Of a stretch of 64,000 bases of DNA, positions 22,324 through 33,399 are shown one piece after another (position 1 is the first letter of the stretch; each line of letters opens with the position of its first letter). The stretch covers positions 79,634,705 to 79,698,704 of the forward strand of contig CP136067.1 of assembly GCA_032622095.1 (NCBI GenBank), written 5' to 3'. The notes beneath the pieces were generated by a model that was not told where the DNA came from, did not search any database, and was given only the letters and a program-made list of their open reading frames with translations. Both the position numbers and the translations under genes were made by a program. This stretch comes from Siphonodentalium dalli. Lineage: Eukaryota > Mollusca > Scaphopoda > Gadilida > Siphonodentaliidae.

Positions 22324-22715
22324 GAAAGTGTCAAAAACACTGTAGCTCAAATTGAAAAGGGAATAATTTCATGTGTTACAGTCAGTGGAGCGATTAGGAA
22401 TGCGGAAAGTTGAAAGGTCTAAGTAATCTAGATTATCAACAGCTGAGGGAAGGGTACTGTAGGGTGTGCCAAAGAATTTTGTCATGCAAAGAGTAAAATC
22501 CAAGATGGCTGCTGGCGGCCATGTTTTTTGGCCGAATGACCCCAAAATGACTCGTTCCCATCTGCATGTCAATATTAACATACACGACAAAATTCATGAT
22601 GATTAGACGAAAACTCCGGCCTGTAGCCCGTGCTAATGGATTGAATTTTGAAATCCAAGATGGCTATGTTTTTTTGCCAAATGACACCAAAATGACTCGT
22701 TCCCATTTACATGTC
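22324..22715. repeat. AAGATGGC-family element, left part
   Basis: It starts with GAAAGTGTCAAAAACACTGTAGCTCAA and carries two core units with CCAAGATGGCTGCTGGCGGC. The expected right end is missing, because another repeat begins at about 22716. Confidence 0.7.
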
Positions 22716-23445
22716 TATGAGCCGATAATCTGAATTGGCCGATTGTGACCCATTGGATGACAATCGGTACTCGGGTTTCAACATCGGCATTTCCGATTGT
22801 CTAAATAATAATCAGGTGCTTGTTTTTCTTCAATAAACTGTATTAAATATAACGATGTTTTGAATAAATGACCAGTAAACATGGGGAAAGTGTAACCAAT
22901 CCCTTCCTCAGATGGATGTCTCATGTTGAATTCTTGTATTTTATTAATTGGATAGTGATAAATACACTGGTAACAATTAATATTATTTAATTGTTTTTAT
23001 TTGTAATTACATTTCGTTCCTGTTTTGGTGTGAATGGTCAAGCACTCTTCTGAGTTGTCATCGCGGCGAATGCCAAAACTCACCTGTGTCTGATTGTAGC
23101 CAGAATTCAGACCCCCTATTGACTTAGTTGTATAAGGCGCATACACATTTTGAAGGGAAATACTGGGTCAACAAGTAGCGACTTATAGACATAAATCTAC
23201 GGTAAATTTAGCATAATATAACATGTGTATTGGTTGTCAGGACGCAGGAATTCGTTCACAAGTCCACCCATACCTATGTATACTGGTATATTACTGATGT
23301 TGTTGCTTCCAAATGAAAGTAGTATATAACACATATAACATATTTTGGTATAATTATTACAATAATCGGAATCGTCACCTGAATCGGCCGATTGTGATCT
23401 CAAATAATCGGCGCAAGGCTCTATTTGACAATCGGCTCATCACTA
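22716..23445. mobile_element. Candidate hAT-like element with GAGCCGAT inverted ends
   Basis: The left end reads TATGAGCCGATAATCTGAA with a GGCCGATTGTG block. The right end reads GGCCGATTGTG earlier and closes ACAATCGGCTCATCACTA. Sub-terminal CCGATT motifs recur at both sides, as is common in hAT elements. I could not find a clean target duplication, and the left end may be truncated. Confidence 0.4.
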
Positions 23446-23936
23446 ACAAAAGTTGACTGTGGTAAAATCAAGCTTAAATCGGACCTAAATTAAGGGGTTT
23501 ATGAAAATTTGCTTTGACAATGGTTATATCAAAGATTTCTATAGGTGTTTTTTAGACATGCTGGAAATTATATTTTGTGTCAACTTTCCCTAACCTACAT
23601 AGAACACTGTAGAAAACTGTGAGAACTCACTTGCCAATTCTTTTGCCAAATTACAATTGTTTTTTCCAAATCTTAACCCTTTAATCCCTGACGTCCTGAA
23701 CGTTAAATGGTCCCCACCCGAAGCGCCTGATGTTATATAGTGTTTCCGAAGATGTAACTCGTACTGCTATTAACTGGGACATATATGCATGTATAGGCCT
23801 ATACACATTCAACTATATGGCATTCTGCTATGCTAACCGAGCTAGTGTGTGGTGAAATATGGCACAATGTATTTGAACGAGAAATTCTATTCCACGTTCA
23901 ATTATATTATCAATTGATTATATTGCGGCTTCCTTT

Positions 23937-24310
23937 GGTCGCGCTATATATTTCTAACGAAATTCTTATCCTTTGCCTATGATAAAAGGCGTTTCTCAAA
24001 ATGCACTTTGTGCATGCGCGATGAAACAGACCCCCTGTCACAAACTTGGCTGCTAAAGTCAGAGGTATGAACATGTGACACATTCGTGCAAAGTAGATGC
24101 ACAATTCTAGTTAATTTGCGCTTTGATCGCGAAATTTCTAATGAAATACTTCCCATTTTCCGACATTTAAAAGAGATTTTTTTCTCAAAATAGGCCTCTG
24201 CGCATTCGCGAAGAAACAAACCCGCTGTCATCAGTTTGTCTGTCGAAGTCATATGGGTTAACATGTGATGCATGTGTGCAAAGTAGAAGTAAAACTCTAG
24301 TTGATATGTG
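23937..24310. repeat. Two-unit tandem duplication, about 190 bp period
   Basis: Two diverged units share TCTAACGAAATTCTTATCC-like, GCATGCGCGATGAAACAGA-like and AACATGTGACACAT-like blocks. They create two overlapping minus-strand open frames with related protein readings. I treat these as by-products of the repeat. Confidence 0.55.
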
Positions 24311-24432
24311 CATTTATTGTGCTGTAATTTCGTGTCAAATATCGTATGATTTCCAGACAAGTAATCCGGTCTCCCGGGATATAGGAATATAAGGATTGGA
24401 CCGGTATTCCAGTCTCTCGGGTTCAAAGGTTT

Positions 24433-24905
24433 AAAGGTAGTCAATCCGATCAGACGGTCCCCATATCATCAAGATACAACAACAACATTTCTTCAAAATA
24501 CGCTTTAGTTATCATAATCAATTAATTGCAACAAAATAGTGCTAACCACTGTCAAATATAGTATATTTCTCACATTTGTTATTTGTTATTTATCAACATT
24601 TCGTTCAACGAAATATGGCTGTATTATCACTTGAGTATCACAAAATTTGGCCGTATCACCACCTGATTTTAGAGTTATCCATCTTCATCCTCAATTTTGT
24701 CTGAGACCGTCCGTTTGATGACATTTTTCTGGGCACAAATAATTGCACATCTCGAGAAATAACAAACTTCAAAAATTGATATCTGATCGCTCTGAGCTTT
24801 GATGGGTGGGTTCCACGACTTGAATCAGATATTTTTTACCCCCTAAGCCAAAGAAATAGTAATTTAGGAGTGTTAATTCGGATAATGCATATTTAACTAC
24901 TTTTG
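24433..24905. repeat. Dispersed 470-bp repeat, copy 1
   Basis: It matches 35967-36432 in the same orientation from CAATCCGATCAGACGGTCCC to GTTAATTCGGATAATGCAT, with moderate divergence and small indels. No coding capacity or terminal inverted repeats were seen. Confidence 0.7.
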
Positions 24906-24947
24906 CATTTGCCAAATCCAGCAGTCTGCAGAGCAAATCATACATAC

Positions 24948-24995
24948 CTGTTTGACTTCAATCTTTATCTGTGGAAATGCAAATGTTTGAGCATT
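24948..24995 (-). CDS. Ric-8/synembryn-like protein, upstream small exon
   Basis: This 48-bp minus-strand exon is framed by textbook signals: an acceptor CCTGTCTTTTTCAG just above 24995 and a donor GTATGTATG just below 24948. It reads NAQTFAFPQIKIEVKQ in phase 0 at both ends, so it joins in frame to KWVEAVLLRL at 9107. Ric-8 proteins have a comparable F-x-F segment followed by a charged helix before the RILSRD helix, and the spacing here (about 35 residues from FAF to RILSRD) is close to that of known family members. The first exon with the start codon should lie above 25 kb on the minus strand. I could not identify it. The exon call is strong on splice signals and moderate on family. Confidence 0.6.
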
Positions 24996-25262
24996 CTGAA
25001 AAAGACAGGAAATATGAGTTTAGAGTAGAGTACATCTCAGTTAATATGATGGAAATAGAGAAATGAATTCCAACATGTTGGTCAACACTGTCTATTTTAT
25101 AGTTTGTTTGCATTGAAATAATAAGTGAAAAATCAGGACGTAAATTTATATATCAAACAATATTCGCCATCGCTTGGTGCATTTTGACATGTTATAACAG
25201 CTTTAATATGCACTATGCATCTGAGCCAATGGTTTAGTTCTGCCATATATCATATGTAACAA

Positions 25263-26115
25263 AATGAAAGTGTCATTGACACTGTAGCTCAACATGTGGA
25301 GGGGATAATGTCATATATTACAGTTAATGGAGCAATAAGGAAGGCGGAAAGTTAAAATGTTTAAGTAATACCAGAGGTCAACCAGAAGCCCAATTGAAGT
25401 GTGTGATCAATTGGATAAAACATGTTGGCTGCAGGGTATGATGAAGTATTTAGTGATGCAAAAAGTCAAATCCAAGATGTCTGCTGGCAGCCATGTTTTA
25501 GATCGAATATCATTCAAATTCGACAGCTCCCATTTAGAGGTGATCCCAAACATGACTGTAAATTTGCAAAACAATTCGCCAATTATTGTGGGTGGCAAGG
25601 TGTGCTGATGAATTCAAATGTGAAGTGCAAGATGGCCAAAATTTGTAAAAAATTGTAAGCTCCCATTTTTAGTTGGTGACGATTGGATCAGGGATGTGGC
25701 CTGTAGGGTGTGACAAAGGATTTAGTGATTTTTATAGGCTATAGCTTTCATCAAGAGATCACCCCGGAGATTCATTGTACCAAAGGATTAGTAATGCAAA
25801 GAGGTGGCCATGTTTTCATAGAAAATCATTAAAATTCAATAACTCACGTCTAGAAGTCATTCCAAACATGCCAGCAAATTTTCAAAACATTTAGCACATA
25901 ATTGTGGGGTGCAGGTTGTGCCGATGGAATCAAATGTGAAATCCAACATGGTCACTGGCAGCCATGTTTTTTTTTAAATTCAGAAAAAATGATAAGCTCC
26001 CATCTGGAGGTCACCTCGAGGATCCATATAAAGGTTGGTGACAATAGGATGAAGGATGTGGCCAAAGGACGAATGCCAACCTATGTCAATATCTCAAACT
26101 TAGGAGAGATAAGAT
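25263..26115. repeat. AAGATGGC-family element, diverged multi-unit copy
   Basis: It opens GAAAGTGTCATTGACACTG and TAGCTCAACATGTGGAGG. Several degenerate units follow with CAAGATGTCTGCTGGCAGCC or CAACATGGTCACTGGCAGCC, and it closes near TCAATATCTCAAACTTAGG. The open frames inside are repeat by-products. Confidence 0.65.
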
Positions 26116-26159
26116 GAGATAAATCATACTTAAAAGTCAGGGGTAAAAACATTGTACAA

Positions 26160-26815
26160 TAAAAGGCCGTCCGGCCAGTGTCCCCCGAAAAAGTGGCTTC
26201 ATTGGGGGCATCCGCTTTTCTGAAAAAAATAACAAGGACCCTAAATCCGAAGCAACCAGACAAAAATGGGGGGATCGTACCCATATTCGAACTTGATCTA
26301 TATTTCGAGCTGATAAACTCATATACCAAATTTGATTCAGATATGATCACACAAACTAAAGTTATCATCCAGAAACCAGAAATTGACAGGATTCTAAGTC
26401 GTAAAAGGGCCAAAACTCTCACAAAAATGGGCAGAGAAAACCCATATTCGAACCTGACATGTATTTTGGGCTGATAAACTATCATACTAAATTTGATTCA
26501 GATATGATCACACAAACTAAAGTTATCATCCGGAAACCAGAAATTGACAGGATTCTAAGTCGAAAAAGGGCCATAACTCTCGCAAAAATGGGCGGAGCAA
26601 ACCCATATTCGAACTTGACCTGTATTTTGGTCTGATAAACTCACCTATGAAATTTGCTTTTGATCTAATAACCGAAACTAAAGTTATCATCCGGAAACCA
26701 TTTCCGGACGCACGCACGGACACCAGCTATTTTAATTGTCCCCTGAAATATTTTTTTCGGGGGACAAAAACAAGCTCTGAAGAGCTTTTGACCAACTGTG
26801 TCAAGTTGAGCTAAT
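26160..26815. repeat. Three-unit 161-bp tandem element with GGACAC-type end
   Basis: Units share AAGGGCCAAAACTCTCAC-like, CCCATATTCGAACTTGA and AAACTAAAGTTATCATCC blocks. The edges carry GTCCCCCGAAAAAG on the left and TTTTTTTCGGGGGAC on the right, an inverted pair. The right side also includes ACGCACGGACACC. It belongs to the same broad class as 38105-39010. Confidence 0.6.
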
Positions 26816-27007
26816 GAGTAAATTAATCCTTTGATACCTGAACAACGATGGGTAGCAACATGATTCATACTGGTATTCTTCATGATAAATGCAGACTCGA
26901 GTGGAGGTTAATTTATTCATTTTCGCTTTGTTATAAACTGACATATATTTCAATAAACATATGTTTACTCATTTATACATGTAGCTGACTTGTGCTTTAT
27001 ACATGAG

Positions 27008-27100
27008 CTGAACATCCCTGCAAATGAATAATAGAACATTCCATTGCAACACTATTATAACTGAATGGAGGCATCCATTCAGAAATAAAAGGGTTTATAT
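27008..27100. mobile_element. TTAA-type MITE fragment
   Basis: It retains GAACATCCCTGCAAATGAAT and the CATTCCATTGCA and CCATTCAG blocks and ends AAAAGGGTTTA. Confidence 0.55.
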
Positions 27101-27764
27101 GGCGGCAGCAGGATGGAGACTAGCAGACGCAGTGTGCTTGGCAACTGTATTTTATGGTGATTGCTTCAGTTTGCACACTGGAGCCCGATGTGGAGTGCCA
27201 ATTAATTCTGGCTCAAGCTGTAAAAATGTCAATTAATCTGATGTTGGGGCTGAGAAAGAAAGATCAATAAATGGCTCATTCAGTTGGTCACATGACACTC
27301 ACCTAAGCCGTGTCGACACACAAAAAACTCGTCACCGGAAATAAGAGAGAAATGAGGAAAAGTAAGAGACAAGAATGAAATTATTAACTAAAGAGCAATA
27401 TCCATGTAGCGAAAATGCCCAGCTTCAATCACCAATTATGCTCCTTGCAAAGCCCATTCCAGCTCCAATGATTCAATTTTGAAAATTGAACCATGTGCAC
27501 TTCTGTGAAAGGGACCTAAGAAGATTACTGTGAGAACGGCCCAGTATTGTCACAATCATGAGCGAATGAATGAACTCATTCTAAAGCTAAGTAATCTACC
27601 AAAAAGGAGTTGTGATTACTTAGGCCACATCAAATGGAAGCGTGTTTCTAGTAACAGGTCCAGAAGCAACCAAGGGATGGAGGGGCACAACTTCCAGAAA
27701 AGGTCACATTTTTTAGTTTCAGATGTTAATAACCCATTCTTGACAGAAGAATCACTTGTGCAGT

Positions 27765-27830
27765 ATTCAAGATCCTGTACATGTGCATTCTCTTATATGT
27801 GAGTCTCCCATAAGGAGCCTCACATATTTA
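27765..27830. mobile_element. GTGCCAGTGCATT foldback family, fragment
   Basis: CCTGTACATGTGCATTCTC is followed by the TGAGTCTCCCATAAGGAGCC hairpin. It is about one quarter of the full element. Confidence 0.5.
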
Positions 27831-28620
27831 ACCTCTTCCCTACATAGAGCTTTACGAACCTTACGTGTAACACAGGACATGCCAATATGCGAGAGTACCG
27901 TAATAAGAGTTACTGTTCTACTGCTAGATAGATCATGATAAATGAGTAGTTCGAGTCGACAGTATTCATATAGGAATACATGCCCAAAATAAAGACAATT
28001 GCATCAACTCTATAATGTTTATAAATATAGTATACTAGCAGATTAGCCCGCCACTGGCGAGATTGGTCCCATGGCTTTGGTCGATCCATTAATTTTAGTT
28101 TTTCAAGGTAACCCCATACAGGCACGCCGACAGCATGCTATCATTTGCGGGTACCTGTTTCAAGGTGATGTTGGGTGGACAAAATAACACGACAAAAATA
28201 TTCCCCGTCCCGAGTTGACCATACATAACAAATTTCACGTCGATGTCACCGCTGACTACCGAGATATCGCCCAAGGTCATTTGTGGGTACCCGTTTCAAG
28301 GTCAAGGTCACCTCAGGCGGACAAACTCACCCGAAAAAAATCTCCCTGTCCCTTGGAAGCCCTAAGTATATAAACGCTCTTTAACAATGACACAGCAGAT
28401 ACGAACGCTCCTTAATCATTAACCCATTAATTCCCATGACGGTGGCAAGGCGAAGGGTGAAGGAGTGCTCGGACGTTCTCAGAAGCGGTGCGATGGCACT
28501 TCTCGTGGCATTTTACCCTTAGATAGCAAGTTTGGGCTCAATCGGTCAAGCCGTTTTCGAGTCTATAAAGGATATACATACGCACACATATATATACGGA
28601 AGTCTCAAAATATATAGTAG

Positions 28621-29060
28621 ACTAGCCGATGAGCCCGACGTTGTCCGGGCTATTCAAAAACCAAATTTCAAGTCGATGAGCCCAAACGTTGTCCGGGCTA
28701 TTCAAAAACCAAATTTCAAGTCGATAGCTCCACCCGTTTCCGAGATCTGGTCTGCGTATGCGCGAAGCTGGCGTCGCACGGGCTCGACGACCCGATAAAA
28801 TTCGTACCCGGGGCAAGATACATTCACATTCCAAATTTCAAGTCGATAGCTCCACCCGTTTCCGAGATCTCGTCTGCGCATGCGCGAAGCTGGCGTCGCA
28901 CGGGCTCGGAGACCCGATAAAATTCGTATTCGGGGCAAGATACATTCACATACCAAATTTCAAGTCGATAGCTCCACCCGTTTCCGAGATCTCGTCTGCG
29001 CATGCGCGAAGCGGGCGCCGCATGGGCTCGCCAATACGACAACGTCCACCGCCTGGTCAA
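28621..29060. repeat. 122-bp tandem array A
   Basis: Units start GATAGCTCCACCCGTTTCCG and contain TCTGCGCATGCGCGAAG and GGGCAAGATACATTCACA. This array has two full units plus a terminal half unit, and an extra copy of a roughly 49-bp head phrase (GAGCCCGACGTTGTCCGGGC). Confidence 0.75.
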
Positions 29061-32000
29061 ACTACACACACGTACCAAGTTTGGTCCTGATCGGTCGAGA
29101 ATCGTAGATTTGTATCAATGACAAACATACAGACAGACAGACAGACAAACAAACAGACAGAGGTCTTCAAAATATATATGAGACTAGCAGGTTAGCCCGC
29201 CACTGGCGGCAATCGTCAGAAACATGACTTTAATTTTTTGGGTTAATTCTGCCTTTTTAATTATTTTTTTTCAATGAGTTAATTCTGCCTTTTTAATCAA
29301 GAGAAATGATGGTACCCGTCCCGTGATGGTACCCGTCCCTAAAAGAGGTACATTTGTGGGTACCCGATTCAAGGTGAAGATCACCTCGGGCGAAAAAACT
29401 GACCCGATGAAAATCTCCCCGTTCCTAGGAAGCCCTAAGTACGTAAGAATCACACAACACGCTCATGTCTGGATAGTCACGCTCACGCCTGGACCCAGAC
29501 GTAAGAATCACACTACACGCATATGCTCTTTATCAACGACACTGCGGATACGAACGCTCTTTAACTATCAACGCGATTAACCCCACAGTGCCAAGGACGG
29601 TCATTTTTGTGACTGAGAGTGGAGAACGGGTGCTCGGAACTTCTCCAAAATGGCGCGTCGACCATTCCCGTGGGTTTTTACCCTTAGATGGGAAGTTTGG
29701 TCTCGATCGGTGCAGCCGTTTTCGATTCTATAAAGTATATATATATTTATATATTTATATATATATTTATACTAGCAGGTGGACCCGACTTCATCCGGGC
29801 TGTTTCCCCTCAGCTTTTCGGCGAATTGCGCGATTTGACCTTGAATTGTCCATTTTGAAGGTCAAGGTCAGGTGGGGGTAACGATTTGACCCGTCCAAAA
29901 CACTGCCCGGACAAAAGTACCTGACAAAAGTACCCGTCGAAATCCATCCGGTTTTACCCGATTTGACCTCGAATTGATAATTTTTAAGGTCAAGGTCAGG
30001 TCGGGGGTCACGATTTGACCTGTCCAATACACACAGTGGACAAAAGTAACCCTATGTATCAAATTTCGTTGAAATCCCATCAAAATTCGCGATTTGACAT
30101 TGAATTGACTCGATTTCAAGGTCACGTCGCACGGGCAAATTAATAGGCTTATGACACTCCCCATACGAAAGTATCCCTAGACACTAATTTTCATCGAAAT
30201 CCAGTGATACTCGGGCGTTTGACCTTGAAATGACCCGATTTCAAGGTCAAGGTCATGTCGCACGGGGAAATTAATAGGCCTATGCCACTCCCCGGTCGAA
30301 AGTATCCCCACATACCAAGTTTCATCGAAATCGGCTCGGCCGTTTTCGAGTCCATCGCGAACACACACAGATTTCCCAAAATATATAATAGACTAGCCGA
30401 TGAGCCCGACGTTGTCCGGGCTATTCAAAAACCAAATTTCCAGTCGATAGCTCTACCCGTTTCCGAGATCTGGTCTGCGCATGCGCGAAGCTGGCGTCAC
30501 ACGGGCTCGGCGACCCGTTAAATTTGTATCCGGGGCAAGATACATTCACACACCAAATTTCAAGTCGATAGCTCCACCCGTTTCCGAGATCTGGTCTGCG
30601 CATGCGCGAAGCTGGCGTCGCACGGGCTCGGAGACCCGATAAAATTCGTATTCGGGGCAAGATACATTCACATACCAAATTTCAAGTCGATAGCTCCACC
30701 CGTTTCCGAGATCTCGTCTGCGCATGCGCGAAGCGGGCGCCGCACGGGCTCGCCAATACGACAACGTCCACCGCCTGGTCAAACTACACACACGTACCAA
30801 GTTTGGTCCTGATCGGTCGAGAATCGTAGATTTGTATCAATGACAAACATACAGACAGACAGACAGACAAACAAACAGACAGAGGTCTTCAAAATATATA
30901 TGAGACTAGCAGGTTAGCCCGCCACTGGCGGCAATCGTCAGAAACATGACTTTAATTTTTTGGGTTAATTCTGCCTTTTTAATTATTTTTTTTCAATGAG
31001 TTAATTCTGCCTTTTTAATCAAGAGAAATGATGGTACCCGTCCCGTGATGGTACCCGTCCCTAAAAGAGGTACATTTGTGGGTACCCGATTCAAGGTGAA
31101 GATCACCTCGGGCGAAAAAACTGACCCGATGAAAATCTCCCCGTTCCTAGGAAGCCCTAAGTACGTAAGAATCACACAACACGCTCATGTCTGGATAGTC
31201 ACGCTCACGCCTGGACCCAGACATAAGAATCACACTACACGCATATGCTCTTTATCAACGACACTGCGGATACGAACGCTCTTTAACTATCAACGCGATT
31301 AACCCCACAGTGCCAAGGACGGTCATTTTTGTGACTGAGAGTGGAGAACGGGTGCTCGGAACTTCTCCAAAATGGCGCGTCGACCATTCCCGTGGGTTTT
31401 TACCCTTAGATGGGAAGTTTGGTCTCGATCGGTGCAGCCGTTTTCGATTCTATAAAGTATATATATATTTATATATTTATATATATATTTATACTAGCAG
31501 GTGGACCCGACTTCATCCGGGCTGTTTCCCCTCAGCTTTTCGGCGAATTGCGCGATTTGACCTTGAATTGTCCATTTTGAAGGTCAAGGTCAGGTGGGGT
31601 AACGATTTGACCCGTCCAAAACACTGCCCGGACAAAAGTACCTGACAAAAGTACCCGTCGAAATCCATCCGGTTTTACCCGATTTGACCTCGAATTGATA
31701 ATTTTTAAGGTCAAGGTCAGGTCGGGGGTCACGATTTGACCTGTCCAATACACACAGTGGACAAAAGTAACCCTATGTATCAAATTTCGTTGAAATCCCA
31801 TCAAAATTCGCGATTTGACATTGAATTGACTCGATTTCAAGGTCACGTCGCACGGGCAAATTAATAGGCTTATGACACTCCCCATACGAAAGTATCCCTA
31901 GACACTAATTTTCATCGAAATCCAGTGATACTCGGGCGTTTGACCTTGAAATGACCCGATTTCAAGGTCAAGGTCATGTCGCACGGGGAAATTAATAGGC

Positions 32001-32318
32001 CTATACCACTCCCCGGTCGAAAGTATCCCCACATACCAAGTTTCATCGAAATCGGCTCGGCCGTTTTCGAGTCCATCGCGAACACACACAGATTTCCCAA
32101 AATATATAATAGACTAGCCGATGAGCCCGACGTTGTCCGGGCTATTCAAAAACCAAATTTCCAGTCGATAGCTCTACCCGTTTCCGAGATCTGGTCTGCG
32201 CATGCGCGAAGCTGGCGTCACACGGGCTCGGCGACCCGTTAAATTTGTATCCGGGGCAAGATACATTCACACACCAAATTTCAAGTCGATAGCTCCACCC
32301 GTTTCCGAGATCTGGTCT
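28876..32318. repeat. Near-identical 1.72-kb tandem duplication
   Basis: The segment from about 28876 to 30597 recurs from about 30598 to 32318. The offset is 1722 bp, falling to 1721 bp after a one-base deletion in a poly-G near 31595. I noticed only about five differences, such as CGCATGGG against CGCACGGG, GACGTAAG against GACATAAG, and CTATGCC against CTATACC. Identity is therefore above 99 percent, implying a very recent duplication or an assembly duplication. Confidence 0.85.
30392..30790. repeat. 122-bp tandem array B
   Basis: Same unit as array A, with two full units plus a terminal unit that ends in CGCCAATACGACAACG and the microsatellite tail. Three perfect GCGCATGCGC cores are present. 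Confidence 0.75.
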
Positions 32319-32520
32319 GCGCATGCGCGAAGATGGCGTCGCACGGGCTCGGCGACCCGATAAAATTTGTATCCGGGGCAAGATACATTCACATCGCAAA
32401 TTTCAAGTCGATAGCTCCACCCGTTTCCGAGATCTCGTCTGCACATGCGCGAAGCGGGCGCCACATGGGCTCGCCAATACGACAACGACGACCGCCTGGT
32501 CAAACTAAACACACGTACCA
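32113..32520. repeat. 122-bp tandem array C
   Basis: This is the counterpart of array B in the second copy of the 1.72-kb duplication. It has drifted slightly at its far end (GAAGATGGCGTC; terminal unit TGCACATGCGCG). Confidence 0.75.
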
Positions 32521-32621
32521 AGTTTCGTCCCGATCAGTCGAGAATGGTAGATTTGTATAAATGTCAGACAAACAAACATACAGACAAACAAACAGAGGTC
32601 TTCAAAATATATAAGAGACTA

Positions 32622-33270
32622 GCCGATGAGCCCGACGTTGTCCGGGCTATTCAAAAACCAAATTTCAAGTCGATAGCTCCACCCGTTTCCGAGATCTGGT
32701 CTGCGCAAGCGCGAAGCTGGCGTCGCACGGGCTCGGCGACCCGATAAAATTCGTATCCGGGGCAAGATACATTCACATAGCAAATTTCAAGTCGATAGCT
32801 CCACCCGTTTCCGAGATCTGGTCTGCGCATGCGCGAAGTTGGCGTCGCACGGGCTCGGCGACCCGATAAAATTTGTATCCGGGGCAAGATACATTCACAT
32901 AGCAAATTTTAAGTCGATAGCTCCACCTGTTTCCGAGATCTGGTCTGCGCATGCGCGAAGCTTGCGTCGCACGGGCTCGGCGACCCGATAAAATTCGTAT
33001 CCGGGGCAAGATACATTCACATAGCAAATTTCAAGTCGATAGCTCCACCTGTTTCCGAGATCTTGTCTGCGCATGCGCGAAGCTGGCGTCACACGGGCTC
33101 CGGCGACCCGATAAAATTCGTATTCGGGGCAAAATACATTTACATACCAAATTTCAAGTCGATAGCTCCACCCGTTTCCGAAATCTCGTCTGCGCATGCG
33201 CTGCACGGGCGTCGCACGGGCTCGCCAATACGACAACGACCACCGCCTGGTCAAACTACACACACGTACC
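32622..33270. repeat. 122-bp tandem array D
   Basis: This is the longest array, with four full units plus a terminal unit. Four perfect GCGCATGCGC cores lie between 32825 and 33201. It ends in a short GACAGACAAACAGACAG tail at about 33315. Confidence 0.75.
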
Positions 33271-33399
33271 AAGTTTCGTCCCGATCGGTCGAGAATCGTA
33301 GATTTGTATTAATGACAGACAAACAGACAGATGTCTTCAAAATATATATGAGACTAGCAGGGTTACCCGGCGTTGCCCAGGTTAAAGTGATGTGAAACC

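Larger units (their letters stand above)
9108..24947 (-). other. Putative 15.8-kb intron of the Ric-8-like gene
   Basis: This is the interval between the two in-frame exons. Its minus-strand boundaries are GTATGTATG (donor at the upper end) and TTTCTTTCACAG (acceptor at the lower end). It contains at least one SINE, many MITEs and a complete 4.18-kb hAT element. The interval is inferred from exon pairing. An unnoticed small exon inside it cannot be excluded. Confidence 0.5.
28030..33352. repeat. Composite repeat domain of ACTAGC-headed modules
   Basis: Modules begin with variants of GACTAGCnGnTnnnCCCG and a CCGGGCTATTC or CCACTGGCGG phrase. They end with GACAGACAGACAAAC-type microsatellites and TCTTCAAAATATATA-GAG, immediately followed by the next ACTAGC head. 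At least six heads are visible (near 28030, 28621, 29173, 30392, 32113 and 32622, plus an end piece at 33347). Head-to-tail insertion of one retroelement-like family into its own tails is the simplest reading. I cannot name the family. The many open frames here are by-products of the repeats. Confidence 0.65.

Noticed and set aside
23910..24444. Minus-strand 155-codon frame as a gene
   Set aside because: It spans a two-unit tandem duplication, both units give related peptides, and no splice or domain evidence supports it.
26178..26485. Overlapping plus- and minus-strand frames of 98 and 134 codons
   Set aside because: They lie in the 161-bp tandem element and show the repeat's periodicity.
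28622..33301. Many 60-125 codon open frames on both strands
   Set aside because: All fall in the 122-bp arrays and the 1.72-kb duplication. Several frames are open at once on both strands, as expected of GC-richer repeats lacking stops.
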